NCBI RefSeq assembly: GCF_000814765.1
Contig: NZ_JWIC01000004.1
Span: 310,001 to 374,000 of the forward strand
Origin: Pseudoalteromonas luteoviolacea
GTDB lineage: Bacteria; Pseudomonadota; Gammaproteobacteria; Enterobacterales; Alteromonadaceae
Direction: 5' to 3'
DNA length: 64,000 nt
Below the pieces are notes generated by a model that had not been told where the DNA came from, did not search any database, and worked only from the letters and a program-made list of their open reading frames with translations. Made by a program: the position numbers and the translations under genes. Below, one piece after another: positions 37,019 to 46,982 of this stretch; positions within the stretch are counted from its first letter, which is position 1; each line of letters opens with the position of its first letter.

Positions 37019-38605
37019 TTAGTGACGGAAATGGCGCATTCCAGTGAAGACCATTGCCATACCTGCTTCATCAGCGGCGGCAATCACTTCTTCATCACGC
37101 ATTGAACCGCCAGGCTGAATTACGGCGGTAATGCCTGCTTCAGCGGCTGCATCGATACCATCACGGAATGGGAAGAATGCATCAGAGGCCATGACAGAAC
37201 CTTTTACTTCAAGGTTTTCGTCTGCGGCTTTGATACCTGCGATTTTCGCTGAATAAACACGGCTCATTTGGCCTGCACCTACACCTATGGTCATGCCGTC
37301 GCGGGCATACACAATCGCATTTGATTTAACGAATTTCGCGACTTTCCAGCAGAATAATAAGTCTTTCAGCTCTTGCTCTGTAGGTTGGCGTTTTGAAACA
37401 ACCGTTAAATCATCCAGTGTTACCATACCCTGATCGCGATCTTGGATAAGCACGCCACCATTGACGCGTTTAATGTCAACACCGGTTGATTTAGCTGCCC
37501 ACTGCCCGCACTCAAGAAGACGAACATTCTTTTTCTCCGAGACGATTTCAGCAGCTTCTGCAGAGATACTTGGTGCAATGATCACTTCCACAAACTGACG
37601 CTCAATGATCGCTTTTGCAGTGTCTACATCTAGCTCACGGTTGAAAGCGATGATGCCACCAAACGCAGAGGTTGGATCTGTTTTAAATGCTCTGTCGTAT
37701 GCACTTAAGATATCTTTGTCTTCTGCCACACCACACGGGTTTGCGTGTTTAACAATCACACATGCAGGTGCTTCGAAGCTTTTAACGCATTCAAGTGCCG
37801 CGTCGGTATCTGCGATATTATTGTATGATAACGCTTTACCTTGCAATTGCTTCGCAGTTGCAACTGATGCTTCTTCAATGTCGTTCTCTACATAGAAAGC
37901 TGCGTCTTGGTGTGAGTTTTCACCATATCGCATATCTTGCTTTTTAGTGAACTGCATATTGATCGTGCGCGGGAATTTAGTTTCCTCAGCTGCTTCTTCT
38001 GTGTAGTCAGCAACGAGCTTACCAAAGTAGTTTGCGATCATGCCGTCATACTGCGCTGTATGTTCATAGGCTGCAATCGCAAGGTCAAAACGTGTCTTAT
38101 ACGTTGTTGAACCATCATTTGCTTTGATTTCTGACAACACGCGGTCATAGTCGCTGGCATTAACCACAATCGTTACGTCTTTATGGTTTTTTGCTGCTGC
38201 GCGAACCATGGTTGGGCCGCCGATGTCGATATTTTCAATCGCATCTTCTAGGCTGCAGTCAGCTTTTGCAACAGTTTGTGCAAAGGGGTATAAGTTAACT
38301 ACAACCATATCAATAGCAGAGATATTGTTGTCTGCCATAACATTTTCATCTTGGCCACGACGCCCCAAGATCCCACCGTGTACTTTAGGGTGGAGGGTTT
38401 TCACGCGACCATCCATGATCTCTGGGTGGCCTGTGTAGTCAGATACTTCCGTTACCTGAATGCCGTTATCGGCTAGGAGTTTACAAGTACCGCCTGTAGA
38501 AAGAAGTTCAACACCTGACTCAGCAAGAGCACGGGCAAACTCAACGATACCAGTTTTATCTGACACGCTTAAAAGTGCGCGACGAATAGGACGATGTATA
38601 TCCAT
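37019..38605 (-). CDS. purH: Bifunctional AICAR formyltransferase / IMP cyclohydrolase PurH
   Basis: PurH performs the last two steps of IMP synthesis. The 528-residue protein has the N-terminal IMP cyclohydrolase domain ([29 protein letters not shown]) and the C-terminal transformylase domain with [10 protein letters not shown] near 267 and [20 protein letters not shown] near 425. Length matches E. coli (529). GAGG-type purines precede the ATG. A weak PurR-box-like stretch (CGTTTTC half-site, minus strand near 38678-38693) lies in the 253-base upstream gap; support for it is low. The downstream terminator is strong. Confidence 0.97.
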   Translation of the reverse strand: MDIHRPIRRALLSVSDKTGIVEFARALAESGVELLSTGGTCKLLADNGIQVTEVSDYTGHPEIMDGRVKTLHPKVHGGILGRRGQDENVMADNNISAIDMVVVNLYPFAQTVAKADCSLEDAIENIDIGGPTMVRAAAKNHKDVTIVVNASDYDRVLSEIKANDGSTTYKTRFDLAIAAYEHTAQYDGMIANYFGKLVADYTEEAAEETKFPRTINMQFTKKQDMRYGENSHQDAAFYVENDIEEASVATAKQLQGKALSYNNIADTDAALECVKSFEAPACVIVKHANPCGVAEDKDILSAYDRAFKTDPTSAFGGIIAFNRELDVDTAKAIIERQFVEVIIAPSISAEAAEIVSEKKNVRLLECGQWAAKSTGVDIKRVNGGVLIQDRDQGMVTLDDLTVVSKRQPTEQELKDLLFCWKVAKFVKSNAIVYARDGMTIGVGAGQMSRVYSAKIAGIKAADENLEVKGSVMASDAFFPFRDGIDAAAEAGITAVIQPGGSMRDEEVIAAADEAGMAMVFTGMRHFRH

Positions 38606-38818
38606 GATGGTTTTGATTTCCTCAATGATTAGTTAAGGGCTAGCTTAGAAAGGCTGTATTTTAGCTCAACTAGGATGAGAAAACGATGGAAATGATGTTA
38701 ACGAGATTGAGAAATACTGAACTTTACCTATCAATTAGTCGATAAGAGGACATTATGCCTTATTTTTTTCAGATAAATGGAGTAAGAGAGTTTTTTTAGG
38801 AAAGAGGCAATAAGGGGT

Positions 38819-38846
38819 GAAAACGCCCTAATTTGGACGTTTTCAG
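38819..38846. repeat. Hairpin downstream of fis
   Basis: TGAAAACG and CGTTTTCA flank a loop with an inner CC/GG pairing (about 38819-38846), 13 bases after the fis stop. No clear T-run follows on either strand, so it is a weak terminator or an mRNA 3'-end structure. Confidence 0.5.
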
Positions 38847-38858
38847 CTTAAATACGGA

Positions 38859-39149
38859 TTAGTTCATGCCGTACTTTTTAAGCTTTTTACGAAGAGTACC
38901 ACGGTTGATACCTAGTAAGATTGCAGCACGAGTTTGGTTACCACGTGTGTAAGTCATTACTTCTTCAAGTAAAGGTGCTTCAAGCTCTGATAATACTAGC
39001 TCATATACATCTTGCACGTCTTGACCATTTAACTGCTTTAAGTAGTGGTGGACAGCTTTTTTTACTGCATCGCGCAGTGGTTGCGGTTTCTCTTGTGACT
39101 GAACATGAGCGTTAGTGATAAAAGGAGAAGTCACATTTTGTTCGAACAT
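38859..39149 (-). CDS. fis: Nucleoid-associated protein Fis
   Basis: Fis bends DNA, shapes the nucleoid and activates rRNA and tRNA promoters in fast-growing cells. The 96-residue protein ends with the conserved helix-turn-helix [27 protein letters not shown] (residues about 70-96), and the N-terminal arm carries the usual acidic/polar region. E. coli Fis has 98 residues. It is 15 bases downstream of dusB, the same operon arrangement as in E. coli, so its expression depends on the dusB promoter. Confidence 0.97.
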   Translation of the reverse strand: MFEQNVTSPFITNAHVQSQEKPQPLRDAVKKAVHHYLKQLNGQDVQDVYELVLSELEAPLLEEVMTYTRGNQTRAAILLGINRGTLRKKLKKYGMN

Positions 39150-39164
39150 CTTTATGTCTCTTTC

Positions 39165-40136
39165 TTAGTTAGCTGCTAGTGTTTCAAAATAGTTTTCTAA
39201 TGCCTCGATTTGCGCCTCTGGCTCCTCAAGTGCATTGAATACTCGCCTAAATTGACCTTCTTGGTCATGGGACTGCAAATACCAAGATACATGTTTGCGT
39301 GCGATGCGCGCTCCCATTGGTTCACCGTAAAACTGATGGAGGTTCACTAGGTGTTCCATCAAAATACCACGCACTTCGGAAACCTCTGGTGCTGGTAAGT
39401 GTTTTCCAGTTCGCAAATAATAGTCGATCTCTCGGAAAATCCAAGGACGACCTTGGGCGGCTCGACCAATCATGATGGCATCTGCGCCCGTATAATCCAA
39501 AACCTGCTTAGCTTTTTCTGGAGACGTTATGTCACCATTCGCTACAACAGGCATAGAAACCGATTGCTTTATCGCTTTGATAGTGTCGTATTCCGCGTCA
39601 CCTTTGTACATGCATGCACGAGTTCTTCCGTGCACTGCCAGTGATGCAATACGATTGCGCTCGGCTATTTTCGCAATTTCAACACCATTGCGGTTGTCAG
39701 GATCCCATCCAGTCCGGATTTTTAGGGTGACAGGCACATCTACCGCGCTAACCACGGCTTGTACTATTTCCTCAACCAAATCCGGGTACTGCAACAGTGC
39801 AGAACCTGCGAGTTTTTTGTTCACTTTTTTGGCTGGGCAACCCATATTGATATCTATGATTTGCGCGCCATTTTTGACATTGAATTGTGCAGCTTGTGCC
39901 ATAAGCTCAGGATCGGCTCCTGCAATTTGCACTGAACGTATGCCTGATTCACCAGAGTGATCCATGCGGTTCATTGATTTATCAGTTTTCCAAACCTTTG
40001 GATTTGATGACAACATTTCAGAAACCGCAAGTCCAGCGCCAAGACGCCGACATAATTGTCTAAATGGTCGGTCTGTTATACCAGCCATTGGAGCTACGAT
40101 CACATTGTTATCAAGTTGGTAAGGACCAATACGCAC
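39165..40136 (-). CDS. dusB: tRNA-dihydrouridine synthase DusB
   Basis: DusB reduces uridine-17 in tRNA using FMN and NADPH. The 323-residue protein starts with GTG ([21 protein letters not shown] follows), matching E. coli DusB residue for residue at the N-terminus. The catalytic Cys lies in [14 protein letters not shown] near residue 100, and [18 protein letters not shown] near 216 binds phosphate. It is the first gene of the dusB-fis operon. The promoter region is 40137-40335. Confidence 0.96.
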   Translation of the reverse strand: MRIGPYQLDNNVIVAPMAGITDRPFRQLCRRLGAGLAVSEMLSSNPKVWKTDKSMNRMDHSGESGIRSVQIAGADPELMAQAAQFNVKNGAQIIDINMGCPAKKVNKKLAGSALLQYPDLVEEIVQAVVSAVDVPVTLKIRTGWDPDNRNGVEIAKIAERNRIASLAVHGRTRACMYKGDAEYDTIKAIKQSVSMPVVANGDITSPEKAKQVLDYTGADAIMIGRAAQGRPWIFREIDYYLRTGKHLPAPEVSEVRGILMEHLVNLHQFYGEPMGARIARKHVSWYLQSHDQEGQFRRVFNALEEPEAQIEALENYFETLAAN

Positions 40137-40169
40137 TGCTATTCATCTGCCTCATTTCAAGGGGCGCTA

Positions 40170-40197
40170 AGTTTACGGTTTTTTTCGCAAAAATCAA
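40170..40197 (-). promoter_or_regulatory. Candidate dusB-fis promoter with GC-rich discriminator
   Basis: On the minus strand TTGATT (40197..40192) and TAAACT (40175..40170) are 16 bases apart, followed by TAGCGCCCC. A GC-rich stretch directly after the -10 is typical of promoters under stringent (ppGpp/DksA) control, as known for fis in E. coli. Confidence 0.45.
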
Positions 40198-40290
40198 AGG
40201 CTATAAATTGAACATAAGTGTTTTTTTTTTGAACTTTTTGGGTTGACTTTTGGTAACAATATGAAGCGCTGCATAAATTGCTGGAAATTT

Positions 40291-40308
40291 ATTCAAAAAT
40301 TTTTGAAT
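40291..40308. repeat. 18-base perfect palindrome upstream of dusB-fis
   Basis: ATTCAAAAATTTTTGAAT is a perfect palindrome about 155 bases before the dusB start. Further AT tracts (AAATTT on both sides) surround it. It is a possible regulator or Fis/H-NS-type site; AT-rich palindromes also occur by chance. Confidence 0.5.
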
Positions 40309-40334
40309 GGTAAATTTGGACGTGTTTATCGAGC

Positions 40335-40375
40335 TGTAAAAAAAGCGTAAAGCCTGTTAAGTACAGGCTTTACGC
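40335..40375 (-). terminator. Intrinsic terminator of prmA
   Basis: GCGTAAAGCCTGT (40345-40357) pairs perfectly with ACAGGCTTTACGC (40363-40375), loop TAAGT. On the minus strand TTTTTTT follows. The 13-pair stem lies 40 bases after the prmA stop and separates it from dusB-fis. Confidence 0.93.
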
Positions 40376-40414
40376 GTAATAGAATACTAACTCAGAAGAT
40401 AGTCGTTACACTTG

Positions 40415-41290
40415 TTATGGTTTTGTAATTCCACTTACTCGAGTCCATTCTCCCTCTTGTTTTATTGCATCTAACTCAATATACGGTGCATACACATCAG
40501 CAACAGATTGAGCTTGTTCTTCTAAGATCCCTGACATGGCAATTGCTCCCTGTGGTTTTAAGAATCCAAGGATAATTTCATGCAATTCCCTAAGCGGTTG
40601 AGCAAGGATATTCGCAACGACAATATCCGCTTTAAACTCTGGTTGGTTCTCTGGTAAGTAAACTTCTAGTTGATCAGCCACACCATTGCGCTGTGCATTG
40701 TCTCTGCTTGCGATAAGCGCCTGCGGGTCAATATCGATACCGATCACGCGTTCTGCGCCGAGTTTAATCGCTGCAATGCCTAAAATACCCGACCCACAAC
40801 CAAAGTCGACTACGGTTTTACCGCTTAAGTCTTGTGCTTCTAACCACTGTAAACAGAGTGAAGTGGTAGCATGTGTGCCTGTACCAAATGCAAGGCCAGG
40901 ATCCAATAGCACATTCACGGCATCCGGATCTGGGATATCACGCCAACTTGGGCAGATCCACAAACGTTCACCAAACTTGATAGGGTGGAAGTTATCCATC
41001 CATTCTCTTTCCCAGTCTTTGTCTTCTAACTGCTCTATTTTGTATTTAGGCGCTTCCGGCATTTGCTCAGAGAGGTAATCAACAACAGATTGCATATCAT
41101 GGGTTGCTTCAAATAGGCCAATGACAGTTGTCTCAGGCCATAAAATAACTTCACCCGGCTTAGGTTCATAGACAGGGGTGTTTTGGCCATCAATAAATGT
41201 CACAGAAGGACAGCCAATATCCATCAGTAAATCACTGATCAGATCGGCTGTTTCTTTGTTAGCATCAATGCGGATTTGGATCCAAGCCAT
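40415..41290 (-). CDS. prmA: Ribosomal protein L11 methyltransferase PrmA
   Basis: PrmA trimethylates ribosomal protein L11. The start is ATG 41290 ([20 protein letters not shown]), giving 291 residues against 293 in E. coli; the open frame upstream has no similarity. Motifs visible are [20 protein letters not shown] near 159, [20 protein letters not shown] near 180 and [12 protein letters not shown] near 239. Upstream of dusB in the same order as E. coli, but with its own strong terminator. Confidence 0.96.
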   Translation of the reverse strand: MAWIQIRIDANKETADLISDLLMDIGCPSVTFIDGQNTPVYEPKPGEVILWPETTVIGLFEATHDMQSVVDYLSEQMPEAPKYKIEQLEDKDWEREWMDNFHPIKFGERLWICPSWRDIPDPDAVNVLLDPGLAFGTGTHATTSLCLQWLEAQDLSGKTVVDFGCGSGILGIAAIKLGAERVIGIDIDPQALIASRDNAQRNGVADQLEVYLPENQPEFKADIVVANILAQPLRELHEIILGFLKPQGAIAMSGILEEQAQSVADVYAPYIELDAIKQEGEWTRVSGITKP

Positions 41291-41427
41291 AATGTTGTTC
41301 CTATTAAATATCTTTTGGTTTTCATTGTGCGATGAATGACACATCGACTAACAGTGATTATGACTGTTACTGAATGTGAGCACCTAGGTGTTGATGTGTA
41401 CAATTACAGGCACATATTTAAATTCAA

Positions 41428-41459
41428 ATAAAAAGGCCGCATGATGCGGCCTTTTTTTT
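41428..41459 (-). terminator. Intrinsic terminator of rpoD
   Basis: AAAAAGGCCGCA pairs with TGCGGCCTTTTT around a short loop (41430-41456). T-runs lie on both sides, so it works for the rpoD operon on the minus strand and could stop plus-strand transcription too. Confidence 0.93.
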
Positions 41460-41470
41460 ATTTTGTATTC

Positions 41471-43312
41471 TTAGCCTTTGACATCTAAGAAGCTTTTCAG
41501 CAGGTCAGAGCGAGAAGGGTGACGCAGTTTACGCAGTGCCTTCGCTTCAATTTGACGAATACGCTCACGTGTTACATCAAACTGCTTACCAACTTCTTCA
41601 AGCGTGTGGTCCGTATTCATGTCGATACCAAAACGCATACGAAGTACTTTAGCTTCTCTTGCAGTTAAGCCTGCAAGCACTTCGTTAGTTGCACCGCGTA
41701 AGCTTTCCATTGTTGCTGAGTCAATCGGAGATTCAATCGTTGTATCTTCGATGAAGTCGCCAAGATGCGAATCTTCATCATCACCGATTGGTGTTTCCAT
41801 AGAGATAGGCTCTTTAGCAATTTTAAGCACTTTACGGATCTTGTCTTCTGGCATCATCATGCGCTCAGCTAGCTCTTCAGGGCTAGGTTCACGACCCATT
41901 TCTTGCAGCATTTGACGAGAAATACGATTAAGCTTGTTAATCGTCTCTATCATGTGCACTGGAATACGGATTGTTCTTGCTTGGTCAGCAATTGAACGTG
42001 TGATAGCTTGTCGGATCCACCATGTTGCGTAAGTTGAGAACTTATAACCACGGCGGTACTCGAACTTATCAACAGCTTTCATCAGACCGATATTACCTTC
42101 TTGAATTAAATCCAAGAATTGAAGGCCACGGTTGGTGTATTTTTTAGCAATTGAAATTACAAGACGTAAATTCGCTTCAACCATTTCTTTTTTCGCACGG
42201 CGCGCTTTTGCTTCACCGATACTCATACGACGGTTGATATCTTTGATGCGCTCTACGCTTAAACCTGTACTTTCTTCAATGGCTTTTAGCTTGTTAACAC
42301 AACGCTCAATTTCAGGTTTCACTTCACGAAGCTTATCTGAGTGCTTTTCACCCGCTGCAATTTCAGCGTCAATCCAAGCAATATCAGTTTCGTTGTTGGC
42401 AAAGTGCTTAACAAATGTTTTCTTAGGTAATTTTGCAATCTGAACAGCTTGCTTCATGATGATACGCTCTTGAACACGAACTTTGTCCATCATTTCACGC
42501 ATGTTATTAACCATACGGTCAAACTGCTTAGGTACTAATTTGAATTTGCGGAACAGCTCACCTATCTCTTTGATAGCGGCTTGTGCGTCTGGATGACTGC
42601 GGCCTTTTTCTTCAAAACACTGACGCGCACTGGTGTAAAGTGAGCGAAGCTCTTCGAAGTGCTCGCGTGCAACTTCAGGATCAGGGCCTGACTCGCCTTC
42701 TTCAGAATCGTCGTCATCCTCTCCATCATCGTCTTCATCGTCTAAGTCTTCTTCACTTAGCTCTGAACCGATATGCGTTGCAGAGATAGTTGCTTCGTCA
42801 TCTTCTAATGAGTCGAAGAAACCAGTGACGATGTCACTTAAGCGCATTTCTTCGGCTTCGTACTTGTCCCACTGTTCTAACAAATACGTGATTGCTTCAG
42901 GGTATTCGGCAACAGAAATCTGCACCTGATTAATCCCTTCTTCAATACGCTTTGCAATAAGAATTTCGCCTTCCCGAGTCAGTAGCTCAACGGTGCCCAT
43001 TTCACGCATATACATACGGACTGGATCAGTTGTTCTGCCAATTTCTTTTTCTACCGTTGCTAGCGCAGCTGCCGCTGCTTCTGCTGCATCCTCGTCGGTG
43101 GTTGTTTCTTGCATCATCAACTCATCGGCATCAGGGGCTGCTTCAGAAACCTGAATACCCATATCATTAATCATGCTAATGATATCTTCAACTTGATCCG
43201 AATCTATGATGTCTTGTGGAAGGTGATCGTTAACTTCTGCAAAAGTTAAGTAACCTTGCTCCTTACCTTTCTGAATCAGAAGTTTGAGTTGTGACTGAGG
43301 AGATTGATCCAT
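41471..43312 (-). CDS. rpoD: RNA polymerase primary sigma factor RpoD
   Basis: RpoD directs RNA polymerase to housekeeping promoters. The 613-residue protein (E. coli 613) shows region 1.2 [22 protein letters not shown] near 97-118, the non-conserved region, core regions 2.1-2.4 with [20 protein letters not shown] near 427, and region 4.2 [20 protein letters not shown] near 573. The non-conserved region holds a strongly acidic run ([17 protein letters not shown] near 193-209). It is the last gene of the rpsU-yqeY-dnaG-rpoD macromolecular-synthesis operon. Confidence 0.98.
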   Translation of the reverse strand: MDQSPQSQLKLLIQKGKEQGYLTFAEVNDHLPQDIIDSDQVEDIISMINDMGIQVSEAAPDADELMMQETTTDEDAAEAAAAALATVEKEIGRTTDPVRMYMREMGTVELLTREGEILIAKRIEEGINQVQISVAEYPEAITYLLEQWDKYEAEEMRLSDIVTGFFDSLEDDEATISATHIGSELSEEDLDDEDDDGEDDDDSEEGESGPDPEVAREHFEELRSLYTSARQCFEEKGRSHPDAQAAIKEIGELFRKFKLVPKQFDRMVNNMREMMDKVRVQERIIMKQAVQIAKLPKKTFVKHFANNETDIAWIDAEIAAGEKHSDKLREVKPEIERCVNKLKAIEESTGLSVERIKDINRRMSIGEAKARRAKKEMVEANLRLVISIAKKYTNRGLQFLDLIQEGNIGLMKAVDKFEYRRGYKFSTYATWWIRQAITRSIADQARTIRIPVHMIETINKLNRISRQMLQEMGREPSPEELAERMMMPEDKIRKVLKIAKEPISMETPIGDDEDSHLGDFIEDTTIESPIDSATMESLRGATNEVLAGLTAREAKVLRMRFGIDMNTDHTLEEVGKQFDVTRERIRQIEAKALRKLRHPSRSDLLKSFLDVKG

Positions 43313-43415
43313 AGAGATTTATGCTTCCACTCTGATAAAGTTTATACAACGGGCGCCAGCTAAAAACAGCGTTATTTTGGTTGACGCAGTGAATAGAACA
43401 TTATAACACCAAAAA

Positions 43416-45173
43416 TTAATTTTGACCAGTTCTACGAGAGCTTAAAGCTTGTGTTAATAACGCACATTCTAGTCGTTCGTCGCTATTTAAGCCCTCAGTT
43501 TTGTCTTTAATAAGTAAGGTCTCTAATCGTAAATTTAAACACTGATCTTCAATAAATTTAAAAGTGTGTTTAAATTCATCTTCCAAGGCCTCTTCTTGTA
43601 TATTATGTTGCCAAGTTGCGAGTTTTTTTAATGCTTCATAATCTTGGCTATCCCTAAATGATTCTAATATATGTGCAGTGGTGTAACTGGGGTTTTCTAG
43701 ACTGGTATGTTGAAGCCTCAAAAACAGCGCCATGCCAGGTAGTTGCATGTGAGCAAGATCGGGTAAGTAATCAACACAATTTGCCAGTTTTGGATGTTGT
43801 AATAACAGTCCGATTGCACGTCGCATTGGGGTGACTTTGAATTTGCGTTCTATATTATGTTGTTTTTTAGGTGTTGATAGTTTTGCGGTGAGTTGTTCTC
43901 GCGTTCTACCTATGAGCCTTGCCAATGTTGTTAGTAAAGACTCCTGATAAAATTCGCTCGGAATTTTATTGATCAGCGGTACCGCTTCTGCGAGTAGCTT
44001 TGCTTTACCTGCATCAGTGGTTAAGTCACATTGCTCACACAGACGGTTGAATAATACTTTACTGTAGTCATCAGCCGCTGATAATCTTTCTTCAAAGCGC
44101 TCTTTGCCTTCTTGCTGAACCAAGGAGTCTGGGTCTTCGCCATCCGGTAGAAAGACAAACCCCAAAGATTTGCCATCTTTTAAGTTTGGTAATGCATGTT
44201 CAAGTGCACGCCATGCAGCATCACGACCAGCTCTATCACCATCATAACAACACACGACTTTGTCGGTATTACGAAACAGTGTTTGCATATGTTCTAGCGT
44301 GGTAGCAGTACCAAGTGCTGCAACCGCATAATCGATGCCGTACTCTGAGAGCGCCACCACATCCATGTAGCCTTCGACTATGAGCACTTGTTCTAATTTT
44401 TTATGTGCTTGCTTAGCTTCGTAAAAGCCATACAGTTCAAAGCTTTTATGGAATATACGTGTTTCAGGTGAATTAAGATATTTCGGCCCCTGATCTTGGC
44501 CCATAACACGACCACCAAAGGCGATTACCCGGCCGCGTTTATCCCGAATAGGGAACATTAGTCGGTCGCGGAAAAAATCAAATTGTCTGCCGGGCGTTTT
44601 TTCACTGGCGAGCTTTAATTCAACCAATTGTTGTCGCTGAGCTGGGCTGCGTGCGAATTTGCCAAGTAACGCATCCCACTCTGGTGGTGCGTATCCAATT
44701 TGAAACTTATTGACGGTTTGTTCAGAGAGTCCACGGCCTTTGACATAAGCCTGTACTTGACCTGCGTTGTTATGCGAATTTAATTGCTGTTGATAAAAGC
44801 GCGCAGTATGCATCATTAAGTCATAATCAGACTTCTTTTCTTCAAAGCTTCTCTGTGGTCCGCCAAGCCCTTGCTCTCTTGGGATTTCAAGATTAAACAT
44901 ACCGGCAAGTTCTTCAATGGCGTCAACAAACTCAAGTTTGTCATACTCCATTAAAAATGAAATGGCATTACCATTAGCACCACACCCGAAGCAGTGATAA
45001 AACTGTTTATCTCTAGAAACAGTAAAGGAAGGAGACTTTTCATTGTGAAAAGGGCAGCAGGCTTGGTAGTCTTTTCCTGCTTTTTTTAGACCAACACGGC
45101 CATCAATAAGCTCGACGATGTCAGTTCTTGCCAATAAATCATCGATAAACTGTCTTGGAATTTTGCCAGCCAT
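43416..45173 (-). CDS. dnaG: DNA primase DnaG
   Basis: DnaG makes the RNA primers for DNA replication. The 585-residue protein has the N-terminal zinc ribbon (CCPFHNEKSP and YHCFGCGANGNA, residues about 39-66), the TOPRIM core with VIVEGYMDVVAL near 264 and CYDGDRAGRDAAWRAL near 308, and a C-terminal DnaB-binding helical domain. Length matches E. coli (581). A hairpin between yqeY and dnaG probably lowers its expression relative to rpsU. 103 bases separate it from rpoD. Confidence 0.98.
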   Translation of the reverse strand: MAGKIPRQFIDDLLARTDIVELIDGRVGLKKAGKDYQACCPFHNEKSPSFTVSRDKQFYHCFGCGANGNAISFLMEYDKLEFVDAIEELAGMFNLEIPREQGLGGPQRSFEEKKSDYDLMMHTARFYQQQLNSHNNAGQVQAYVKGRGLSEQTVNKFQIGYAPPEWDALLGKFARSPAQRQQLVELKLASEKTPGRQFDFFRDRLMFPIRDKRGRVIAFGGRVMGQDQGPKYLNSPETRIFHKSFELYGFYEAKQAHKKLEQVLIVEGYMDVVALSEYGIDYAVAALGTATTLEHMQTLFRNTDKVVCCYDGDRAGRDAAWRALEHALPNLKDGKSLGFVFLPDGEDPDSLVQQEGKERFEERLSAADDYSKVLFNRLCEQCDLTTDAGKAKLLAEAVPLINKIPSEFYQESLLTTLARLIGRTREQLTAKLSTPKKQHNIERKFKVTPMRRAIGLLLQHPKLANCVDYLPDLAHMQLPGMALFLRLQHTSLENPSYTTAHILESFRDSQDYEALKKLATWQHNIQEEALEDEFKHTFKFIEDQCLNLRLETLLIKDKTEGLNSDERLECALLTQALSSRRTGQN

Positions 45174-45195
45174 AGTTTTCCTAACGCTTATACGA

Positions 45196-45222
45196 AGAAA
45201 CCGAGCACGAGGCTCGGTTTAC
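45196..45222 (-). terminator. Attenuator hairpin between yqeY and dnaG
   Basis: AAACCGAGC (45198-45206) pairs with GCTCGGTTT (45212-45220). On the minus strand a broken T-run (TTTCTTC) follows. In E. coli a partial terminator in the same operon, ahead of dnaG, keeps primase low relative to S21; this hairpin fits that role. Confidence 0.7.
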
Positions 45223-45249
45223 TAATTTCATACATTTGTATGTGGGTAA

Positions 45250-45696
45250 TTATGCGCTTAATCTTTGCTTAATTAAACCAGAGATTTTGCCCATGTCAGC
45301 GCGACCTTCAGCTTTTGCTTTGATCACACCCATTACTTTACCCATGTCTTGCATACCAGCTGCGCCTGTGTCAGCGATAGCAGCATCGATCATCTCAAGT
45401 ACTTCTTCCTCAGACAAAGGTTGAGGTAAGAAAGACTCAAGTACTGATATTTCACCAGCCTCGATTTGTGCTAAATCTTCTCTTCCCGCATCAGTATACT
45501 GAGTGAAAGAGTCTTTACGCTGTTTAACCAGTTTAACCAACACTGAGGTGATACCAGCATCGTCTAGCGTTGTCTGGTTATCAATTTCACGTTGCTTGAT
45601 TTCAGCTAGAGCTGCTCTGATTGCCGCAAGACGAGGTTTGTCTTTGGCTTTCATTGCTTCCTTTTGGGCGTCTTTTAGCGTCGCTAATAAGCTCAT
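45250..45696 (-). CDS. yqeY: GatB/YqeY-domain protein
   Basis: The 148-residue helical protein begins MSLLATLKDAQKEAMKAKDK and contains ESFLPQPLSEEEV and MGKVMGVIKAKAEGRADMG. This is the YqeY family, related to the tRNA-binding tail of the GatB amidotransferase subunit. Its role is not known; a part in tRNA handling is inferred for the family. It sits 21 bases after rpsU, an insertion in the rpsU-dnaG-rpoD operon that is common outside the enterics. Confidence 0.93.
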   Translation of the reverse strand: MSLLATLKDAQKEAMKAKDKPRLAAIRAALAEIKQREIDNQTTLDDAGITSVLVKLVKQRKDSFTQYTDAGREDLAQIEAGEISVLESFLPQPLSEEEVLEMIDAAIADTGAAGMQDMGKVMGVIKAKAEGRADMGKISGLIKQRLSA

Positions 45697-45717
45697 ATGT
45701 ACAAGACCAAATGTTAA

Positions 45718-45933
45718 TTAGTATAGTTTAACGCGACGTGCGTTTTCACGAGAAAGCTTTTTCATGTGACGCTTTACAGCTGCTGCTTTCTTACGCTTAC
45801 GCTCTGCAGTTGGCTTTTCATAGTGCTCGCGACGACGAACTTCTGAAAGGATACCTGCTTTTTCACATGAACGCTTGAAACGACGAAGTGCTACGTCAAA
45901 CGGTTCGTTTTCTCTTACTTTAATTACTGGCAT
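45718..45933 (-). CDS. rpsU: 30S ribosomal protein S21
   Basis: S21 is a small basic ribosomal protein needed for initiation. The 71-residue sequence [20 protein letters not shown] and the basic C-terminus ENARRVKLY match the E. coli protein (71 residues) closely. It is the first gene of the rpsU-yqeY-dnaG-rpoD operon. Two promoter-like sequences and a leader hairpin lie in 45970-46076. A GGTAGG-type ribosome site precedes the start. Confidence 0.98.
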   Translation of the reverse strand: MPVIKVRENEPFDVALRRFKRSCEKAGILSEVRRREHYEKPTAERKRKKAAAVKRHMKKLSRENARRVKLY

Positions 45934-45969
45934 TAAAAATTCACCTACCTAAATAATGAGCTTGGCTCA

Positions 45970-45992
45970 AATTGACCGAAAAATGGTCAATT
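45970..45992 (-). repeat. Inverted repeat in the rpsU leader
   Basis: AATTGACC (45970-45977) and GGTCAATT (45985-45992) form an eight-pair stem with a seven-base loop, about 40 bases before rpsU and downstream of both promoters. It would lie in the leader RNA and might take part in feedback control by S21 or be a DNA operator; both are inference. Confidence 0.6.
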
Positions 45993-46011
45993 GGTTCAAA
46001 AATGGTGCGGT

Positions 46012-46076
46012 ATTGTAAGCCGAAGCGAGACCGCGTGTAAAGATCAAATTATAGCGGATCTGAATAATTGTGTCAT
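46012..46076 (-). promoter_or_regulatory. Tandem promoters of the rpsU-dnaG-rpoD operon
   Basis: P1 has -35 ATGACA (46076..46071), a 17-base spacer and a perfect -10 TATAAT (46053..46048). P2 has -35 TTTACA (46041..46036), an 18-base spacer and TACAAT (46017..46012). Both read leftward into rpsU. Tandem sigma-70 promoters are also known before E. coli rpsU. Confidence 0.7.
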
Positions 46077-46106
46077 GCGTTAATCTCTTTAGTGCGTTTT
46101 ATCCCG

Positions 46107-46694
46107 TTATTGGTGGCCTCGGCGAAAAAGCATGCAAACCACTTGGCCAGCTTTTTTCTCTTTTAGCAACTGCCAGTTAGCAGGGAGGTTAGGCTGTGCT
46201 TCTTTTTCAAATTCAACATAAATTAATGACTCATCATGAAGCCAACCGGCACTTTCGAGTAATTCGCAACAAGGTGAAAGTAGGTCTTTTCTAAATGGTG
46301 GATCGAGATAAATAATATCAAAAGTCCGGTTTTGCTCGTTTTTACTTAAGTAGTCTAGCGCACTAGTATGAATAACTTGTGCATTATCTAATGCGAGCGT
46401 CTGTATATTTTGTTTGATTTGCGCAGCTGCGGTTTTATCTAACTCTATAAAGGTCGCTGTATTGGCAAAACGCGATAGAGATTCCAAGCCTAAACTGCCA
46501 GAGCCCGCAAAGCAATCTAGCACGTTGGCATCACGTGTGTCTGCCATTAACCAATTAAATACGGTTTCTTTTATACGGTCAGTTGTGGGTCTGAGGCCTT
46601 CAACGTCTTTTACTGGCAGTTTACGACCTTTAAATTTACCACTGATAATTCGAATATGGCCGTCAGTGCGGGTTTGAGGCTTTCTTTTTTTCAT
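46107..46694 (-). CDS. rsmD: 16S rRNA (guanine-966-N2)-methyltransferase RsmD
   Basis: RsmD methylates G966 of 16S rRNA in the assembled 30S subunit. The 195-residue protein has LDCFAGSGSLGLESLSR near 60 (SAM-binding motif I) and IIYLDPPFRK near 127 (the DPPF catalytic motif). The N-terminus is KKRKPQTRTDGHIRIISGKFKGRKL. It is divergent from ftsY, the same arrangement as in E. coli. The upstream 288-base gap serves both. Confidence 0.96.
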   Translation of the reverse strand: MKKRKPQTRTDGHIRIISGKFKGRKLPVKDVEGLRPTTDRIKETVFNWLMADTRDANVLDCFAGSGSLGLESLSRFANTATFIELDKTAAAQIKQNIQTLALDNAQVIHTSALDYLSKNEQNRTFDIIYLDPPFRKDLLSPCCELLESAGWLHDESLIYVEFEKEAQPNLPANWQLLKEKKAGQVVCMLFRRGHQ

Positions 46695-46982
46695 ATATTT
46701 TCACTATCGAGTTTATTGCACTCGATTATAAATTTTTCATCTACTTGGAACATGATACACTAAGCGCATATTATGGCGTTAACTTAGTGATTATAACAAT
46801 TATCACAAAGTCTTTTGTGTGATTATTAAGGTCTTTGTACAAATCCCAACATTTTGGCAAACAGTATTAGATGGCGGTGCGCATGTGTGCAGCGTTATAC
46901 AGCTTTGCGTTTAATAGTGGTGATCATAGATACGGTTATGGCTGCTAAATCACAATACAAACTTATATGGTATTAGTTGGTT

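Noticed and set aside
38678-38693. PurR box before purH
   Set aside because: Only the CGTTTTC half-site fits; about 9 of 15 positions match, too weak to list as a site.
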